DNA from: Janthinobacterium violaceinigrum
GTDB taxonomy: Bacteria > Pseudomonadota > Gammaproteobacteria > Burkholderiales > Burkholderiaceae_D
Length of the DNA: 50,809 nt
Assembly (NCBI RefSeq): GCF_009208555.1
Contig: NZ_WFLI01000041.1
Coordinates: 1 to 50,809, forward strand
Direction of reading: 5' to 3'
The notes below the pieces were generated by a model, which did not search any database, was not told where the DNA came from, and saw only the letters and a program-made list of their open reading frames with translations. The translations under genes were made by a program, and so were the position numbers. Shown here piece after piece: positions 14,889-23,786 of this stretch. The first letter of the stretch is position 1. Every line of letters starts with the position of its first letter.

Positions 14889-17800
14889 ATGAAAATTTCC
14901 CGTACTCTTGCTTTCCTGTTGTGTTCCGCCGGCCTCCTGGGCAGCACGGCCGTCATGGCCGCTGCCGCGACGGCCGGCAGCTATTTCCGTTTTCCTGCCG
15001 TGCGCGGCGATACCGTCGTGTTCACGGCCGAAGGCGACCTGTGGAAAAGCAGCGTGCGCGGCGGCGCCGCGCAGCGTTTGACCACGCATCCCGGTTATGA
15101 AACGAATGCGGCGATTTCGCGCGACGGCCTGTGGCTGGCCTTTTCCGCCGCCTACGAGGGCGCACAGGAAGCATATGTGATGCCGCTGGCCGGCGGCTTG
15201 CCGCGCCGTATTTCGTACGACAATGGCGGCGTGCTGGTGCTGGGCTGGACGGCCCAGGGCGAAGTGCTGGTCAGCACGCAAAATACGGATGGTCCCGCTT
15301 CGCGCCGCATCGTTGCCGCCATCGATCCCGTGAAACAGACGCGGCGCGTGTTTCCCGTGGCCGACGCCAACGATGCCGTGCTCGACGACGCGGGCAAGAC
15401 GCTGTTCTTCACCCGTTTCGGCCTGGCCATGACCAACGACAATGTGCGCAACTACCGGGGCGGCGCCCATGCCACCCTGTGGCGCTATGACTTGGACGGC
15501 AAGGGCGAGGCCGTGCGCATGCACGCGGAGCCTGCCGTGTTGGCGGGCAATAACAAGCGCCCCATGTGGTGGCAGGGCCGCGTCTATTACATCAGCGACG
15601 AGGGCGGCAGCGACAATCTGTGGAGCATGCTGCCCGACGGTTCTGACCGCCGCGCCTTGACCGGCCACACGCAGTGGGACGTGCGCAATGCGGCGCTGGG
15701 CGATGGCAAGATCGTCTACCAGCTGGGCGCCGACCTGCACGTGCTGGACCTGAACGCGCCCGCCGCGTCCTCGGCCTCTTCCACCTCGCAGCCGCTGGCC
15801 ATCAGCCTCGTGTCCGATTTCGACCAGCAGCGCGCGCGCCAGATCCGCTCGCCGCTCGATACCTTGAGCAATGTCCAGTTGTCGGGCAAGGACGAGCGCA
15901 TCATCCTGACGGCGCGGGGCCGGGTCAGCATCGCGGGCACGGGCAGCTTGCGCCGCGTCGACATCGCCATTCCCGAAGGGGCGCGGGCGCGCGACGCCGT
16001 CTTTTCCAGCGACGAGAAATCCGTGTTCGCCATCGTCGACACGAGCGGCGAGAACGAAATCTGGAAGTACGCCGCCGATGGCTCGGGCAAGGGCGAGCAG
16101 CTGACGACGCAGGGCGACAACCACCGCTGGAAACTGTATCCGTCGCCGGACGGGCGCTGGCTCGCGCACACGGACAAGAAAGGCCGTTTCTGGCTGCTGG
16201 ACCTGGCGACCAGGGGCAACGCGCTGATCGACGACGCGGGCAAGGCGGGCGTGGACAAGCACGACGAAGTGCAATGGTCGCCCGACAGCCGCAACCTGGC
16301 CATCGTGCGCGTGGCCAGCAACGAGCAGCGCGAACAGATCGGCCTGTACAACCTGGCTTCGAAGCAGCTGCAGTTCGTCACCAGCGACCGCTACACGTCC
16401 GGTTCGCCCGTGTTTTCACCTGACGGCAAGTGGCTGTATTTCCTGTCGGCGCGCAATTTCCAGCTGGCCAACGGTTCGCCTTGGGGCGACCGCAACATGG
16501 GGCCCGTGTTCGACAAGCGCATCGGCGTGTACGCGCTGGCGCTGCAGCCGGGCAACCGTTTCCCGTTCCAGCCCGACGATGAACTGAGCCGCCCCGGCGT
16601 CAAGCCGGCCGAGACGGACGATGAAAAGGCCGCCGAACTGGCGGCGGAAAAGGCCCTGGAAAAGGCGGGCGGCAAGGCGGCCGTGAAGAAGGCGCCGTCC
16701 GCGCTGCCGGCCATCGTCAGCCAGGGCCTGGCCGAGCGCCTGTATGAAGTGCCGCTGGCGGCGGGCAACTACAGCGCGCTGGCCGCCGACGACAAGCGCC
16801 TGTATTTCCTCGAACGGGAAAGCGGCGAGAACAAGTCCAGCCTGAAGACGCTCGCCATCGGCAATACCGGTTCCAAGCCGGAACTGCTGGTGGCCAATGT
16901 GCGCGAATTCGACCTGGCCCAGGATAAAAAACACCTGTACTACCGCACGGCGGCCGCCACCGGGCCGGGCGAGATGCTGGTGATCGAGGCGGGCGCCAAG
17001 CTGCCGGCCGACCTGTCGAAGGCCAAGGTCAAGGTCGACGACTGGACTTTCGTGTCGAACCCGCGCCTGGAGTGGAAGCAGATGTTCAACGACGCCTGGC
17101 GTTTGCACCGCGACTTCCTGTACGACGCGAAGATGCGCGGCGTGAACTGGAAGGCGGCGCGCGACAAATATGCGCCGCTGGTCGAGCGTGTCACGGACCG
17201 GGCCGAACTCAATGACGTGCTGGGCATGATGGTGGCCGAAGTGGGCGCCCTGCATTCGCAGATCCGTCCCGGCGAATTGCGCCGCACGGAGCAGGAAGGT
17301 ACGCCGGCGGGCCTGGGCGCCGTGCTGGCGCGCACCAGCGACGGCTACGCGGTCGAGCATGTCTACCGCAGCGAGGCGGAACTGCCCGCGGCGCGCGCGC
17401 CCCTGTCGCGTCCCGACGTGGATGTGAAGGCGGGCGACGTGATCACGGCCGTCAACGGCAAGGACGTGCTGGCCGCGCGCGATATCAGCGACCTGCTGCT
17501 GAACCAGGCGGACAAGCAGGTGCTGCTGCAGGTGAAGCGGGGCAAGGCCGCGCCGCGCGCCGTCATCGTCACGCCCGTCAACATGGCGAAACAGACGGCG
17601 CTGCGCTATGGCGACTGGGAACTGAGCCGCGCCGAGCAGGTGGCTGCCGCCTCGCAAGGACGCATCGGCTACCTGCATTTGCGCGCCATGGGACCCAATG
17701 ACATCGCCTCGTTTGCGCGCGACTTTTACGCCAACATCAACCGCGAAGGCCTGATCATCGACGTGCGGCGCAACAACGGCGGCAATATCGACAGCTGGAT

Positions 17801-18260
17801 CATCGAAAAACTGCTGCGCAAGGCCTGGGCCTACTGGGCGCCGCCGGGCGTGCAGCCGTCGTCGAACATGCAGAACACCTTCCGCGGCCACCTGGTCGTG
17901 CTGGTCGACGAACTCACGTACTCGGATGGCGAGACCTTCGCCGCCGGCATCAAGGCCCTGGGCCTGGCGCCGCTGGTGGGCAAGCGCACGGCCGGCGCCG
18001 GCGTCTGGCTCAGCGACAATACGCGCCTGGCCGACAACGGCATGGCGCGCGTGGCGGAAAACGGCCAGTTCGGCATCGATGGCCAGTGGCTGATCGAAGG
18101 CGTGGGCGTGGTGCCGGACGTGGAGGTGGAAAATCCGCCGCACGCCACCTTCAATGGCGCCGACCGCCAGCTGGAAGTGGCGCTGGACATGCTGGCGAAA
18201 AAGCTCAGGGAGCAGCCGCGCCCCGCATTCCAGGCGCAGCCGATTCCCGCGCTGAAGTAA
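14889..18260 (+). CDS. Secreted tricorn-type protease with beta-propeller and S41 peptidase domains
   Basis: 1123 residues. A signal peptide (1-25) indicates export. Residues about 30-570 are a WD40/TolB-like beta-propeller region with repeats of the SPDGRWLAH and FSPDGKWLYFLSAR type. A Lys/Glu/Ala-rich insert lies near 580-615. Then come a second beta-rich part, a tricorn core domain (about 715-800, with His789 in ALHSQIRPGE), a PDZ domain (about 815-905) and the S41 peptidase fold, with Ser1012 in TYSDGETFAAG and Glu in WLIEGVGVVPDVEV. Archaeal tricorn degrades peptides in the cytoplasm; bacterial versions with signal peptides act in the periplasm or outside. It is monocistronic and faces the LytTR regulator gene. 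Confidence 0.9.
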   Translation: MKISRTLAFLLCSAGLLGSTAVMAAAATAGSYFRFPAVRGDTVVFTAEGDLWKSSVRGGAAQRLTTHPGYETNAAISRDGLWLAFSAAYEGAQEAYVMPLAGGLPRRISYDNGGVLVLGWTAQGEVLVSTQNTDGPASRRIVAAIDPVKQTRRVFPVADANDAVLDDAGKTLFFTRFGLAMTNDNVRNYRGGAHATLWRYDLDGKGEAVRMHAEPAVLAGNNKRPMWWQGRVYYISDEGGSDNLWSMLPDGSDRRALTGHTQWDVRNAALGDGKIVYQLGADLHVLDLNAPAASSASSTSQPLAISLVSDFDQQRARQIRSPLDTLSNVQLSGKDERIILTARGRVSIAGTGSLRRVDIAIPEGARARDAVFSSDEKSVFAIVDTSGENEIWKYAADGSGKGEQLTTQGDNHRWKLYPSPDGRWLAHTDKKGRFWLLDLATRGNALIDDAGKAGVDKHDEVQWSPDSRNLAIVRVASNEQREQIGLYNLASKQLQFVTSDRYTSGSPVFSPDGKWLYFLSARNFQLANGSPWGDRNMGPVFDKRIGVYALALQPGNRFPFQPDDELSRPGVKPAETDDEKAAELAAEKALEKAGGKAAVKKAPSALPAIVSQGLAERLYEVPLAAGNYSALAADDKRLYFLERESGENKSSLKTLAIGNTGSKPELLVANVREFDLAQDKKHLYYRTAAATGPGEMLVIEAGAKLPADLSKAKVKVDDWTFVSNPRLEWKQMFNDAWRLHRDFLYDAKMRGVNWKAARDKYAPLVERVTDRAELNDVLGMMVAEVGALHSQIRPGELRRTEQEGTPAGLGAVLARTSDGYAVEHVYRSEAELPAARAPLSRPDVDVKAGDVITAVNGKDVLAARDISDLLLNQADKQVLLQVKRGKAAPRAVIVTPVNMAKQTALRYGDWELSRAEQVAAASQGRIGYLHLRAMGPNDIASFARDFYANINREGLIIDVRRNNGGNIDSWIIEKLLRKAWAYWAPPGVQPSSNMQNTFRGHLVVLVDELTYSDGETFAAGIKALGLAPLVGKRTAGAGVWLSDNTRLADNGMARVAENGQFGIDGQWLIEGVGVVPDVEVENPPHATFNGADRQLEVALDMLAKKLREQPRPAFQAQPIPALK

Positions 18261-18265
18261 GGCCG

Positions 18266-18985
18266 CTACAGGCCGGTGACGGCCTTGAACTGCTGCGCAC
18301 GGCGGCGCGATACTTCGATCACGCTGCCGTCCTGCAGGCGCAGGTCGAGGCCATCGGCGGCGTTCGGCGCCACCTGCGCCACCTGCGCCAGGCTGACGAT
18401 CTGGCGCCGGTTGGCGCGAAAGAACAGGGCCGGATCCAGTTTCTCTTCCAGCTGGTTCAGGGTGCGCAGCATCAGCGGATGCTGCGCGCCGAAATGTACG
18501 CGCGTGTAGTTGCCTTCCGATTCCAGCAGGCGGATATCGTCAAGCGCGACAAACCAGCAGCGCTCCCCATCCTTGATGAAGACCTTGCGCGGCGCGGGTG
18601 TCGGCACGGCCAGCGCCCGCGCGCCGGCGCGCGCCAGCGCCGTGGCCAGGCGCGCCGCCTGCACGGGTTTTTGCAGGTAGTCGAGGGCGCTCACTTCAAA
18701 TGCCTGCAGCGCGTACTGGTCGAAGGCCGTGCAAAAGATGACGTCGGGCGCCGCGTCGAGCGACGCCAGCAGGTCGAAGCCGGAGCCGCCCGGCATCTGC
18801 ACGTCGAGCAGCAGCAGGTCGGGCTGCAGCTTGCCGATCTGCGCGACGGCGTCGGCCGCGCTGGCCGCCTCGCCCACGATGTCGACGGCGCCGCATTGCA
18901 CATGGGGCGCCAGCAGGCGCCGCAGCTCGGCGCGCGCCAGTCGCTCGTCATCGACCAGCAAGACCTTCAACGGCGGCGCGCTCAT
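18266..18985 (-). CDS. LytTR-type response regulator
   Basis: 239 residues. The receiver domain (1-120) has the acidic pair DD12-13, phospho-acceptor Asp61 in LLLLDVQMPG, Thr86 and Lys106. A Pro-rich linker leads to a LytTR DNA-binding domain (about 133-235) with LLESEGNYTRVHF and FFRANRRQIVSLAQV. It pairs with the LytS-like kinase gene immediately upstream, whose stop it overlaps by four bases (ATGA). LytTR regulators of this AlgR/LytR group often control surface polysaccharide, autolysis or virulence genes; no target can be deduced here. Confidence 0.93.
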   Translation of the reverse strand: MSAPPLKVLLVDDERLARAELRRLLAPHVQCGAVDIVGEAASAADAVAQIGKLQPDLLLLDVQMPGGSGFDLLASLDAAPDVIFCTAFDQYALQAFEVSALDYLQKPVQAARLATALARAGARALAVPTPAPRKVFIKDGERCWFVALDDIRLLESEGNYTRVHFGAQHPLMLRTLNQLEEKLDPALFFRANRRQIVSLAQVAQVAPNAADGLDLRLQDGSVIEVSRRRAQQFKAVTGL

Positions 18986-20037
18986 GGCTGCTCCGGCAGG
19001 TCCATGGTGGCGCAGACCCAGCCCGCCTGCTGGCGCAACGCCAGGCTGGCATGCTCGCCGCAGGCCAGCTGCAAACGCTGGCGCGCATTGCGCAGGCCGA
19101 CGCTGGTGGACGTGCCGGGTTCGCGCAAGGCGCCCGTGTTGGCCACTTCGACCTGCACCATGGGCACGCCTTCGGCAGGGGGTGCGCGCCGCGCCGCGAT
19201 GCGGATGTCGCTGCCGTCGGCGCTGCTTTCGACGCCGTACTTGACGGCGTTTTCCACCAGCGTCTGCAAGGCCATGGGCGGCACGCGCACGTGATCGAGC
19301 CCGGGGGCGATGTCGAAGCTGACGCGCAGGCGCTCCTCGAAACGTATCTGTTCGATCGCCAGGTAGGCGCGCACGGCTTCCAGTTCGGCCGACAGCGGCA
19401 CCGTGTCATGCTGGCCCGATTGCAGCGCGTGGCGCATCAGACCTGCCAGCTGGTCGATCATGTGCGCGGCCGCCTCGCGGTCTTCGTAGATCAGGGCGCG
19501 CACGCTATTGAGGCTGTTGAAGAAAAAATGCGGGTTGACCTGCGCCTGCAGGGCGCGCAGTTCGGCCTCCCGTCCATGCAGCTGCAGGCGCAGGGTTTCC
19601 GCTTCCAGGCGGGCGGCGCGGCGCAGCGACAGCGCGGTGAAGTAAAACACCGTCCAGGTCAGGAAGACCCCGAACCAGAACAGCAGCGCGCCGGGCAGCC
19701 AGGCGATGCCGCGCAGGATATCGGGCGGATACATGACGTGGAAGGCGGCCGTCACGCTGGCCGTCTGGATGGCGGCCAGCAGGACCAGCGACGGCACGAT
19801 GCGTTTCCAGCGCAAGCCGTTGGCCGCCCAGCCGCGCCGGCGCAGCACGCCATGCCACAGGTGCGACAGCAGCAAGCCGCCCAGCGATCCCCAGCAGGCG
19901 ATGGTCGCGACGATGCGCAGTGGCGAGGAGCCGCCATACACGCTGTTGAACAGGGCCAGCGCGCCCCAGCCGGCCAGCTGGAAGGTCCAGTACCAGTCGA
20001 TCCGGGCCAGCAGCGGTGGGCGGCGGGTTGGCGTCAT
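18982..20037 (-). CDS. LytS/YehU-type sensor histidine kinase
   Basis: 351 residues. Four membrane segments cover about residues 12-150 with little periplasmic loop, so the sensor is in the membrane itself. The His_kinase domain has the phospho-acceptor His near 170 in QVNPHFFFNSLNSVRAL, and the ATPase domain has TLVENAVKYGVE, the N-box, with a short G-box region (SVGLRNARQRL). It overlaps its partner regulator by four bases. The stop of the alpha/beta hydrolase gene is not shared; that gene reads on the same strand three bases upstream, so all three may be one transcript. Confidence 0.92.
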   Translation of the reverse strand: MTPTRRPPLLARIDWYWTFQLAGWGALALFNSVYGGSSPLRIVATIACWGSLGGLLLSHLWHGVLRRRGWAANGLRWKRIVPSLVLLAAIQTASVTAAFHVMYPPDILRGIAWLPGALLFWFGVFLTWTVFYFTALSLRRAARLEAETLRLQLHGREAELRALQAQVNPHFFFNSLNSVRALIYEDREAAAHMIDQLAGLMRHALQSGQHDTVPLSAELEAVRAYLAIEQIRFEERLRVSFDIAPGLDHVRVPPMALQTLVENAVKYGVESSADGSDIRIAARRAPPAEGVPMVQVEVANTGALREPGTSTSVGLRNARQRLQLACGEHASLALRQQAGWVCATMDLPEQP

Positions 20038-20040
20038 GGC

Positions 20041-20913
20041 TCAGCGCAGGAATTGCTCGATCTGGCCGAACATCCAGTCCGGCTGGTCGTACATGATGAA
20101 GTGGCGCGCCGTGTCAGCCAGTGCGATCTGCACGCCGGGCAGCTGGCGGTACTGCTGCTGGAAGGTGGCTTCGATGGCGGCGCGCGGCGCGTAGTCCTTG
20201 TAGGCGATCCAGGTGCCCAGCACCAGGGTGGGCGACTGCACTTTCGCCACATCCTGGCGCAGGTCGCTGGCCATCAGGTTGCCCATGGCGCGGATCACCG
20301 TTTCGCGGTCCGAGCGCTGTCCCCAGCCGATGATGCGCTCCACGTCGGCCGGCGCGCTGGCCATGGCCGCGACGGTGCGGCGCTGGCTGGCGCTGGCCGC
20401 CGCCGCATCCTGGGCCCACATGGCCGCCTGCATCTGCTGCGACATCGCTTGCAGCTGCTCCGGCGTGATGGAGGGCAGCTGCGTTGCGCCCAGCGCCGGC
20501 AGCGAATCGACGATCACCAGTTTGCCCGTCTGGGCGGGATGGTCGATGGCCATCTTCAGGGCCAGGAAGCCGCCCAGGCTATGTCCGATGATGGCCGGCC
20601 GGCCCAGTTTTTTTCCGGTGATGTAGTCGGCCAGCTGCTGTTCCGCCTGCGCCAGCAGGTCGCCTTCGATCGGCGCCACGCCGGCAAAGCCGGCCAGTGT
20701 CAGCACGTGGCAGGCGTGCCCGGCCTGCGGTCCGCACAGGTGCGCCACCGTGCCTTGCCAGACTTCGCCCGAGGATGCGAGGCCGGGAATCAGGATGAGG
20801 GGGCGGCCTTGGCCCGTGACCTCGACCGTGAATGCCGCGGGCGCGGCGGCCTGGCCGGCGCCCGCCATCAGCGCGCTACTGAGCAGTATCAATGTTTGCA
20901 ATGTTCGTTTCAT
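20041..20913 (-). CDS. Exported alpha/beta hydrolase
   Basis: 290 residues, with a signal peptide (about 1-22, ending GAGQA). The alpha/beta hydrolase fold is clear: PLILIPGLASSGEVW forms the oxyanion-loop region, and GHSLGGFLALKM is the nucleophile elbow with catalytic Ser. A late Asp and the His in ADTARHFIMYDQP complete the triad. The substrate cannot be told. ATG 20913 is chosen over an ATG eight codons upstream because AAGGAGGAG lies directly before it and the signal peptide starts there. It precedes the LytS/LytTR genes by three bases, so it is probably co-transcribed with them. Confidence 0.88.
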   Translation of the reverse strand: MKRTLQTLILLSSALMAGAGQAAAPAAFTVEVTGQGRPLILIPGLASSGEVWQGTVAHLCGPQAGHACHVLTLAGFAGVAPIEGDLLAQAEQQLADYITGKKLGRPAIIGHSLGGFLALKMAIDHPAQTGKLVIVDSLPALGATQLPSITPEQLQAMSQQMQAAMWAQDAAAASASQRRTVAAMASAPADVERIIGWGQRSDRETVIRAMGNLMASDLRQDVAKVQSPTLVLGTWIAYKDYAPRAAIEATFQQQYRQLPGVQIALADTARHFIMYDQPDWMFGQIEQFLR

Positions 20914-21003
20914 GGGGTACTCCTCCTTGACGACCATGCTAGCGGTGCAGGCGCCCCGCAGCCAGCGCTGCGGGATGAACGGCGCCAGGGCGGGATGAAC
21001 GGT

Positions 21004-21930
21004 TCAGATCCACACATCCTGATCCTGGCAGTGCTCCGGATGGTAGGTCAGGTACTGCACCATGCGCGGCGCCGGACCCCGGTTGGGCGTGGCGCAATGG
21101 GGCAGGGCCTGGTGCCAGATGATGAAATCGCCGGCCTGGCCTTCGACGGGCACGGGCTGCAGGCTGTGGATGGCCCATTCGCGCGGCGTGGCGCCGGGTG
21201 GCACCTGCTGCATCCAGCCGGCGATGTGCCGCTGGAAACCGGGCACGCAGTGGAAGGCGCCGTGCTGCGCCGGACAGTCGCTCAGGTACAGCATGCCCTG
21301 CAGCTTGAACGGAATCGGCTGTTGCAGGCTGACGTCCCAGTGCAGGGCGCTGCCGAGGAAACGGTGCTGCGGCGTTTCCGGGGCATTGAAGCTCACCTTG
21401 TCGATGCTGGCATAGATGCTGGTGCCTGCGCCGTACAGCTGCTGGTAGGCGTGGCGGATACGCGCGACGTGGCGGTTTGCCTCGAGGGCCGGATGGTCGG
21501 AAAACTGCAGCATCAGGCCCCGCTTGCCCGGGTGCAGCCGGTACCACGATGCCGGTTCGTCGGGGGAGGCGCCCAGGTAGTCCCAGATGGCCGCCTGCGC
21601 GGCGGCACACTGCGCGCGCGGCACGGCGCCGCGCAGCACCAGGTAGCCGTGCTCCTCGAAATGGCGCAGTTCGGCGGCGGACAGCACGTCCTCGTGTGGG
21701 CTGCTGGCGTGGGCCGGGCGGGGCCGCGTGCGCGCGGCGATCCAGTCGGTATAGGCTTGCAGGGTGGGCCGCTGCTGGTACAGGAAGTGCAGCGCGTCTT
21801 CCATCGAAATGCCGCGCGCGTACAGCGCCTTGATGTCCCCGTTGTCGCGCGCCAGTCCGTCGGCGCCAGGCGCACCGCCTTGTCCCGTGCAGCGCTGCCA
21901 TAATTGGTGCAAATGAGGCCAGTCGTCCAT
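21004..21930 (-). CDS. Phytanoyl-CoA dioxygenase (PhyH) family protein
   Basis: About 308 residues. PhyH proteins are Fe(II)/2-oxoglutarate dioxygenases. The iron-binding His-X-Asp is seen in SALHWDVSLQQP, the distal His in IIWHQALPHCATPN, and the 2-oxoglutarate Arg probably in APRMVQYLTYHPEH. Earlier blocks FEEHGYLVLRGAVP and FHCVPGFQRHIAGW are typical. The N-terminal 85 residues are an extra helical region. ATG 21930 is preferred over 21978, which would overlap prpR by 25 bases, though neither has a strong ribosome site. It lies 23 bases after prpR on the same strand. The substrate is unknown. Confidence 0.85.
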   Translation of the reverse strand: MDDWPHLHQLWQRCTGQGGAPGADGLARDNGDIKALYARGISMEDALHFLYQQRPTLQAYTDWIAARTRPRPAHASSPHEDVLSAAELRHFEEHGYLVLRGAVPRAQCAAAQAAIWDYLGASPDEPASWYRLHPGKRGLMLQFSDHPALEANRHVARIRHAYQQLYGAGTSIYASIDKVSFNAPETPQHRFLGSALHWDVSLQQPIPFKLQGMLYLSDCPAQHGAFHCVPGFQRHIAGWMQQVPPGATPREWAIHSLQPVPVEGQAGDFIIWHQALPHCATPNRGPAPRMVQYLTYHPEHCQDQDVWI

Positions 21931-21953
21931 GGTGTCTTGATGTGGTTGAGAAA

Positions 21954-23585
21954 TTAGCCGGCGCGCAGGCGGCGCCACAGGGTGGTGCGGCTGATGCCCA
22001 GGTACTGGGCGGCGGCGTCGCGGCGCCCGCCGAAGCGTGCCAGTACGGCGCTGGCGCTTTCGTCTTCCGGGCGCGGCGCGGCGGTGGCGGTGGTGGTAGC
22101 CGCCGGCGGCAGCGCCGCCGTGCCGGCGCCATTGGCCAGTTCCGGCGCCACGCCCAGCACGAAGGCGGGCGTGAGCGCCTGCAGCGGTTCGGCGGCCAGG
22201 AACAAGGCCAGGCGTTCGGCCAGGTTGCGCAGTTCGCGCACGTTACCGGGCCAGTCGTAGCGGCGCAGCAGCGGCGCGCAGGCGATGATTTCCGCGTGCA
22301 GGTTGGGGTGCGGACGGGCGCCCAGCGCGGCCAGCGCGTTTTTCAGCGACCATTCGGCCAGGCCGGGAATATCGCTGGCGCGTTCGCGCAAGGCCGGCAA
22401 ATGCAGGCGCAGCACGGCCAGGCGGTAGAACAGGTCGGCGCGGAAGCGTCCTTCGCGGATGCGCTGCTCCAGGTCGCAGTGGGTGGCGCTGATGATGCGC
22501 ACATTGATGGCGATGGGCCGCGTGCCGCCCACGCGCACCACTTCGCGTTCTTCCAGCACGCGCAGCAGCCGCGTTTGCAGGGCCAGCGGCATTTCGCCGA
22601 TTTCGTCGAGGAACAGGGTGCCGTGGTTGGCCGCCTCGAACAGGCCCGCGTGGCCGCCCCGGCGCGCGCCCGTAAATGCCCCGTCTTCGTGGCCGAACAG
22701 CTCCGATTCCAGCAGGGACTCGGCGATGGCGCCGCAATTGATGGCGATGAAGGGCCGGTTCGCGCCCAGGCTGCGGGGGCTTTCGCGGTGGATCGCCTGC
22801 GCCACCAGTTCCTTGCCGCTGCCCGTCTCGCCCTGGATCAGCACCGTCGCCGGCGAGCGGGCGTACAGCACCACCGACTGGCGCAGCGCCTCCATCGCTT
22901 CGGATTCGCCGCGCAGATCGTGCAGGCCGTGGCGCGCGCGCAGGGTGTCGGCCACCACCGCGCGGCGTCCGCGGTTCGATTCGATCTGGGTCAGGCGCGC
23001 CAGTTCCAGCGCGTCGTCGAAGGCGCGTCGGATGGCCGTGGCCGAATATACGAAGACGGCGGCCAGTCCCGCCTCTTCGGCCAGGTCGGTGACGAGGCCC
23101 GCGCCGACGACGGCCTTGACGCCGGCCGCCTTGAGTTCGTTGATCTGCGCGCGCGCGTCTTCCTCGGTGGCATAGGTGCGTTGAAAGATCGGAAAGCCGA
23201 ACGTGGCGGCAAATTCGCCCAGTTCCGGCATCGGGTCCTGGTAGGTGACGACGCCGATCTGCGGCGAGATGCGCCGCGCGCGCGCCAGTGCCTGCATCAC
23301 GTCGTAGCCGCTGGCCTTGGCGATGATGACGGGCACCGACAGCCGGCCTTTCAGGTAGGCGCCGTTCGAGCCGGCCGCGATGACGGCGTCGCAGCGCTCG
23401 GTGGCCATGCGCTCGCGGATGTGGCGCACGGCGTCGTCGAAGCCCAGGTTGATCGGCTCGATCGTTGCCAGGTCGTCGTATTCGAGCGTGATGTCGCGGA
23501 ACAGGTCGAACAGGCGCGAGACGGAGACGGTCCAGATGACGGGTTTGTCGCGGTGGTCGAGCGGAGGTTGGGGAGGGCGGCGCAT
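21954..23585 (-). CDS. prpR: PrpR-type sigma-54-dependent transcriptional activator
   Basis: 543 residues. The PrpR_N sensor domain (about 15-190), with DAVIAAGSNGAYLKGRLSVP and GFPIFQRTYATEEDARAQI, binds 2-methylcitrate in known members. The AAA+ domain (about 225-450) has Walker A GETGSGKE, the sigma-54 contact loop GAFTGAR and Walker B LFLDEIGEMP. A Fis-type helix-turn-helix ends the protein (YLGISRTTLWRRL). PrpR normally activates prpBCD for propionate use, but those genes are not in this window; the next gene is a PhyH dioxygenase. A perfect inverted repeat lies 46 bases upstream of the start. Confidence 0.9.
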   Translation of the reverse strand: MRRPPQPPLDHRDKPVIWTVSVSRLFDLFRDITLEYDDLATIEPINLGFDDAVRHIRERMATERCDAVIAAGSNGAYLKGRLSVPVIIAKASGYDVMQALARARRISPQIGVVTYQDPMPELGEFAATFGFPIFQRTYATEEDARAQINELKAAGVKAVVGAGLVTDLAEEAGLAAVFVYSATAIRRAFDDALELARLTQIESNRGRRAVVADTLRARHGLHDLRGESEAMEALRQSVVLYARSPATVLIQGETGSGKELVAQAIHRESPRSLGANRPFIAINCGAIAESLLESELFGHEDGAFTGARRGGHAGLFEAANHGTLFLDEIGEMPLALQTRLLRVLEEREVVRVGGTRPIAINVRIISATHCDLEQRIREGRFRADLFYRLAVLRLHLPALRERASDIPGLAEWSLKNALAALGARPHPNLHAEIIACAPLLRRYDWPGNVRELRNLAERLALFLAAEPLQALTPAFVLGVAPELANGAGTAALPPAATTTATAAPRPEDESASAVLARFGGRRDAAAQYLGISRTTLWRRLRAG

Positions 23586-23631
23586 GCTTTATTCTAAACG
23601 ATTTGTTTCATTTTTTAGCCATGCAACGGCC

Positions 23632-23651
23632 TTGCAACGGGCGTGTTGCAA
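23632..23651. promoter_or_regulatory. Inverted repeat between prpR and the PAS-GGDEF-EAL gene
   Basis: TTGCAAC, a 6-base spacer and GTTGCAA form a perfect 7-base inverted repeat. A further half-site, ATGCAAC, lies at 23621-23627. The location between divergent genes fits an operator, possibly for PrpR itself. Confidence 0.5.
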
Positions 23652-23786
23652 GCAGTCTGTGGCGTTTCAGATATTGCCAATAAGGAATATGAAAAAACCC
23701 CGGGAAACTGGTTTATGATCTAGCAGCACCATGATGCCTATGGAATATATTGCTCAGGCGCATGTTCGACCGTTACCAACCGACCC

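Noticed and set aside
19051..21903. A 950-codon open frame on the plus strand
   Set aside because: It runs antisense through the LytS kinase, hydrolase and PhyH genes, all supported by motifs. The translation has no recognisable domain.
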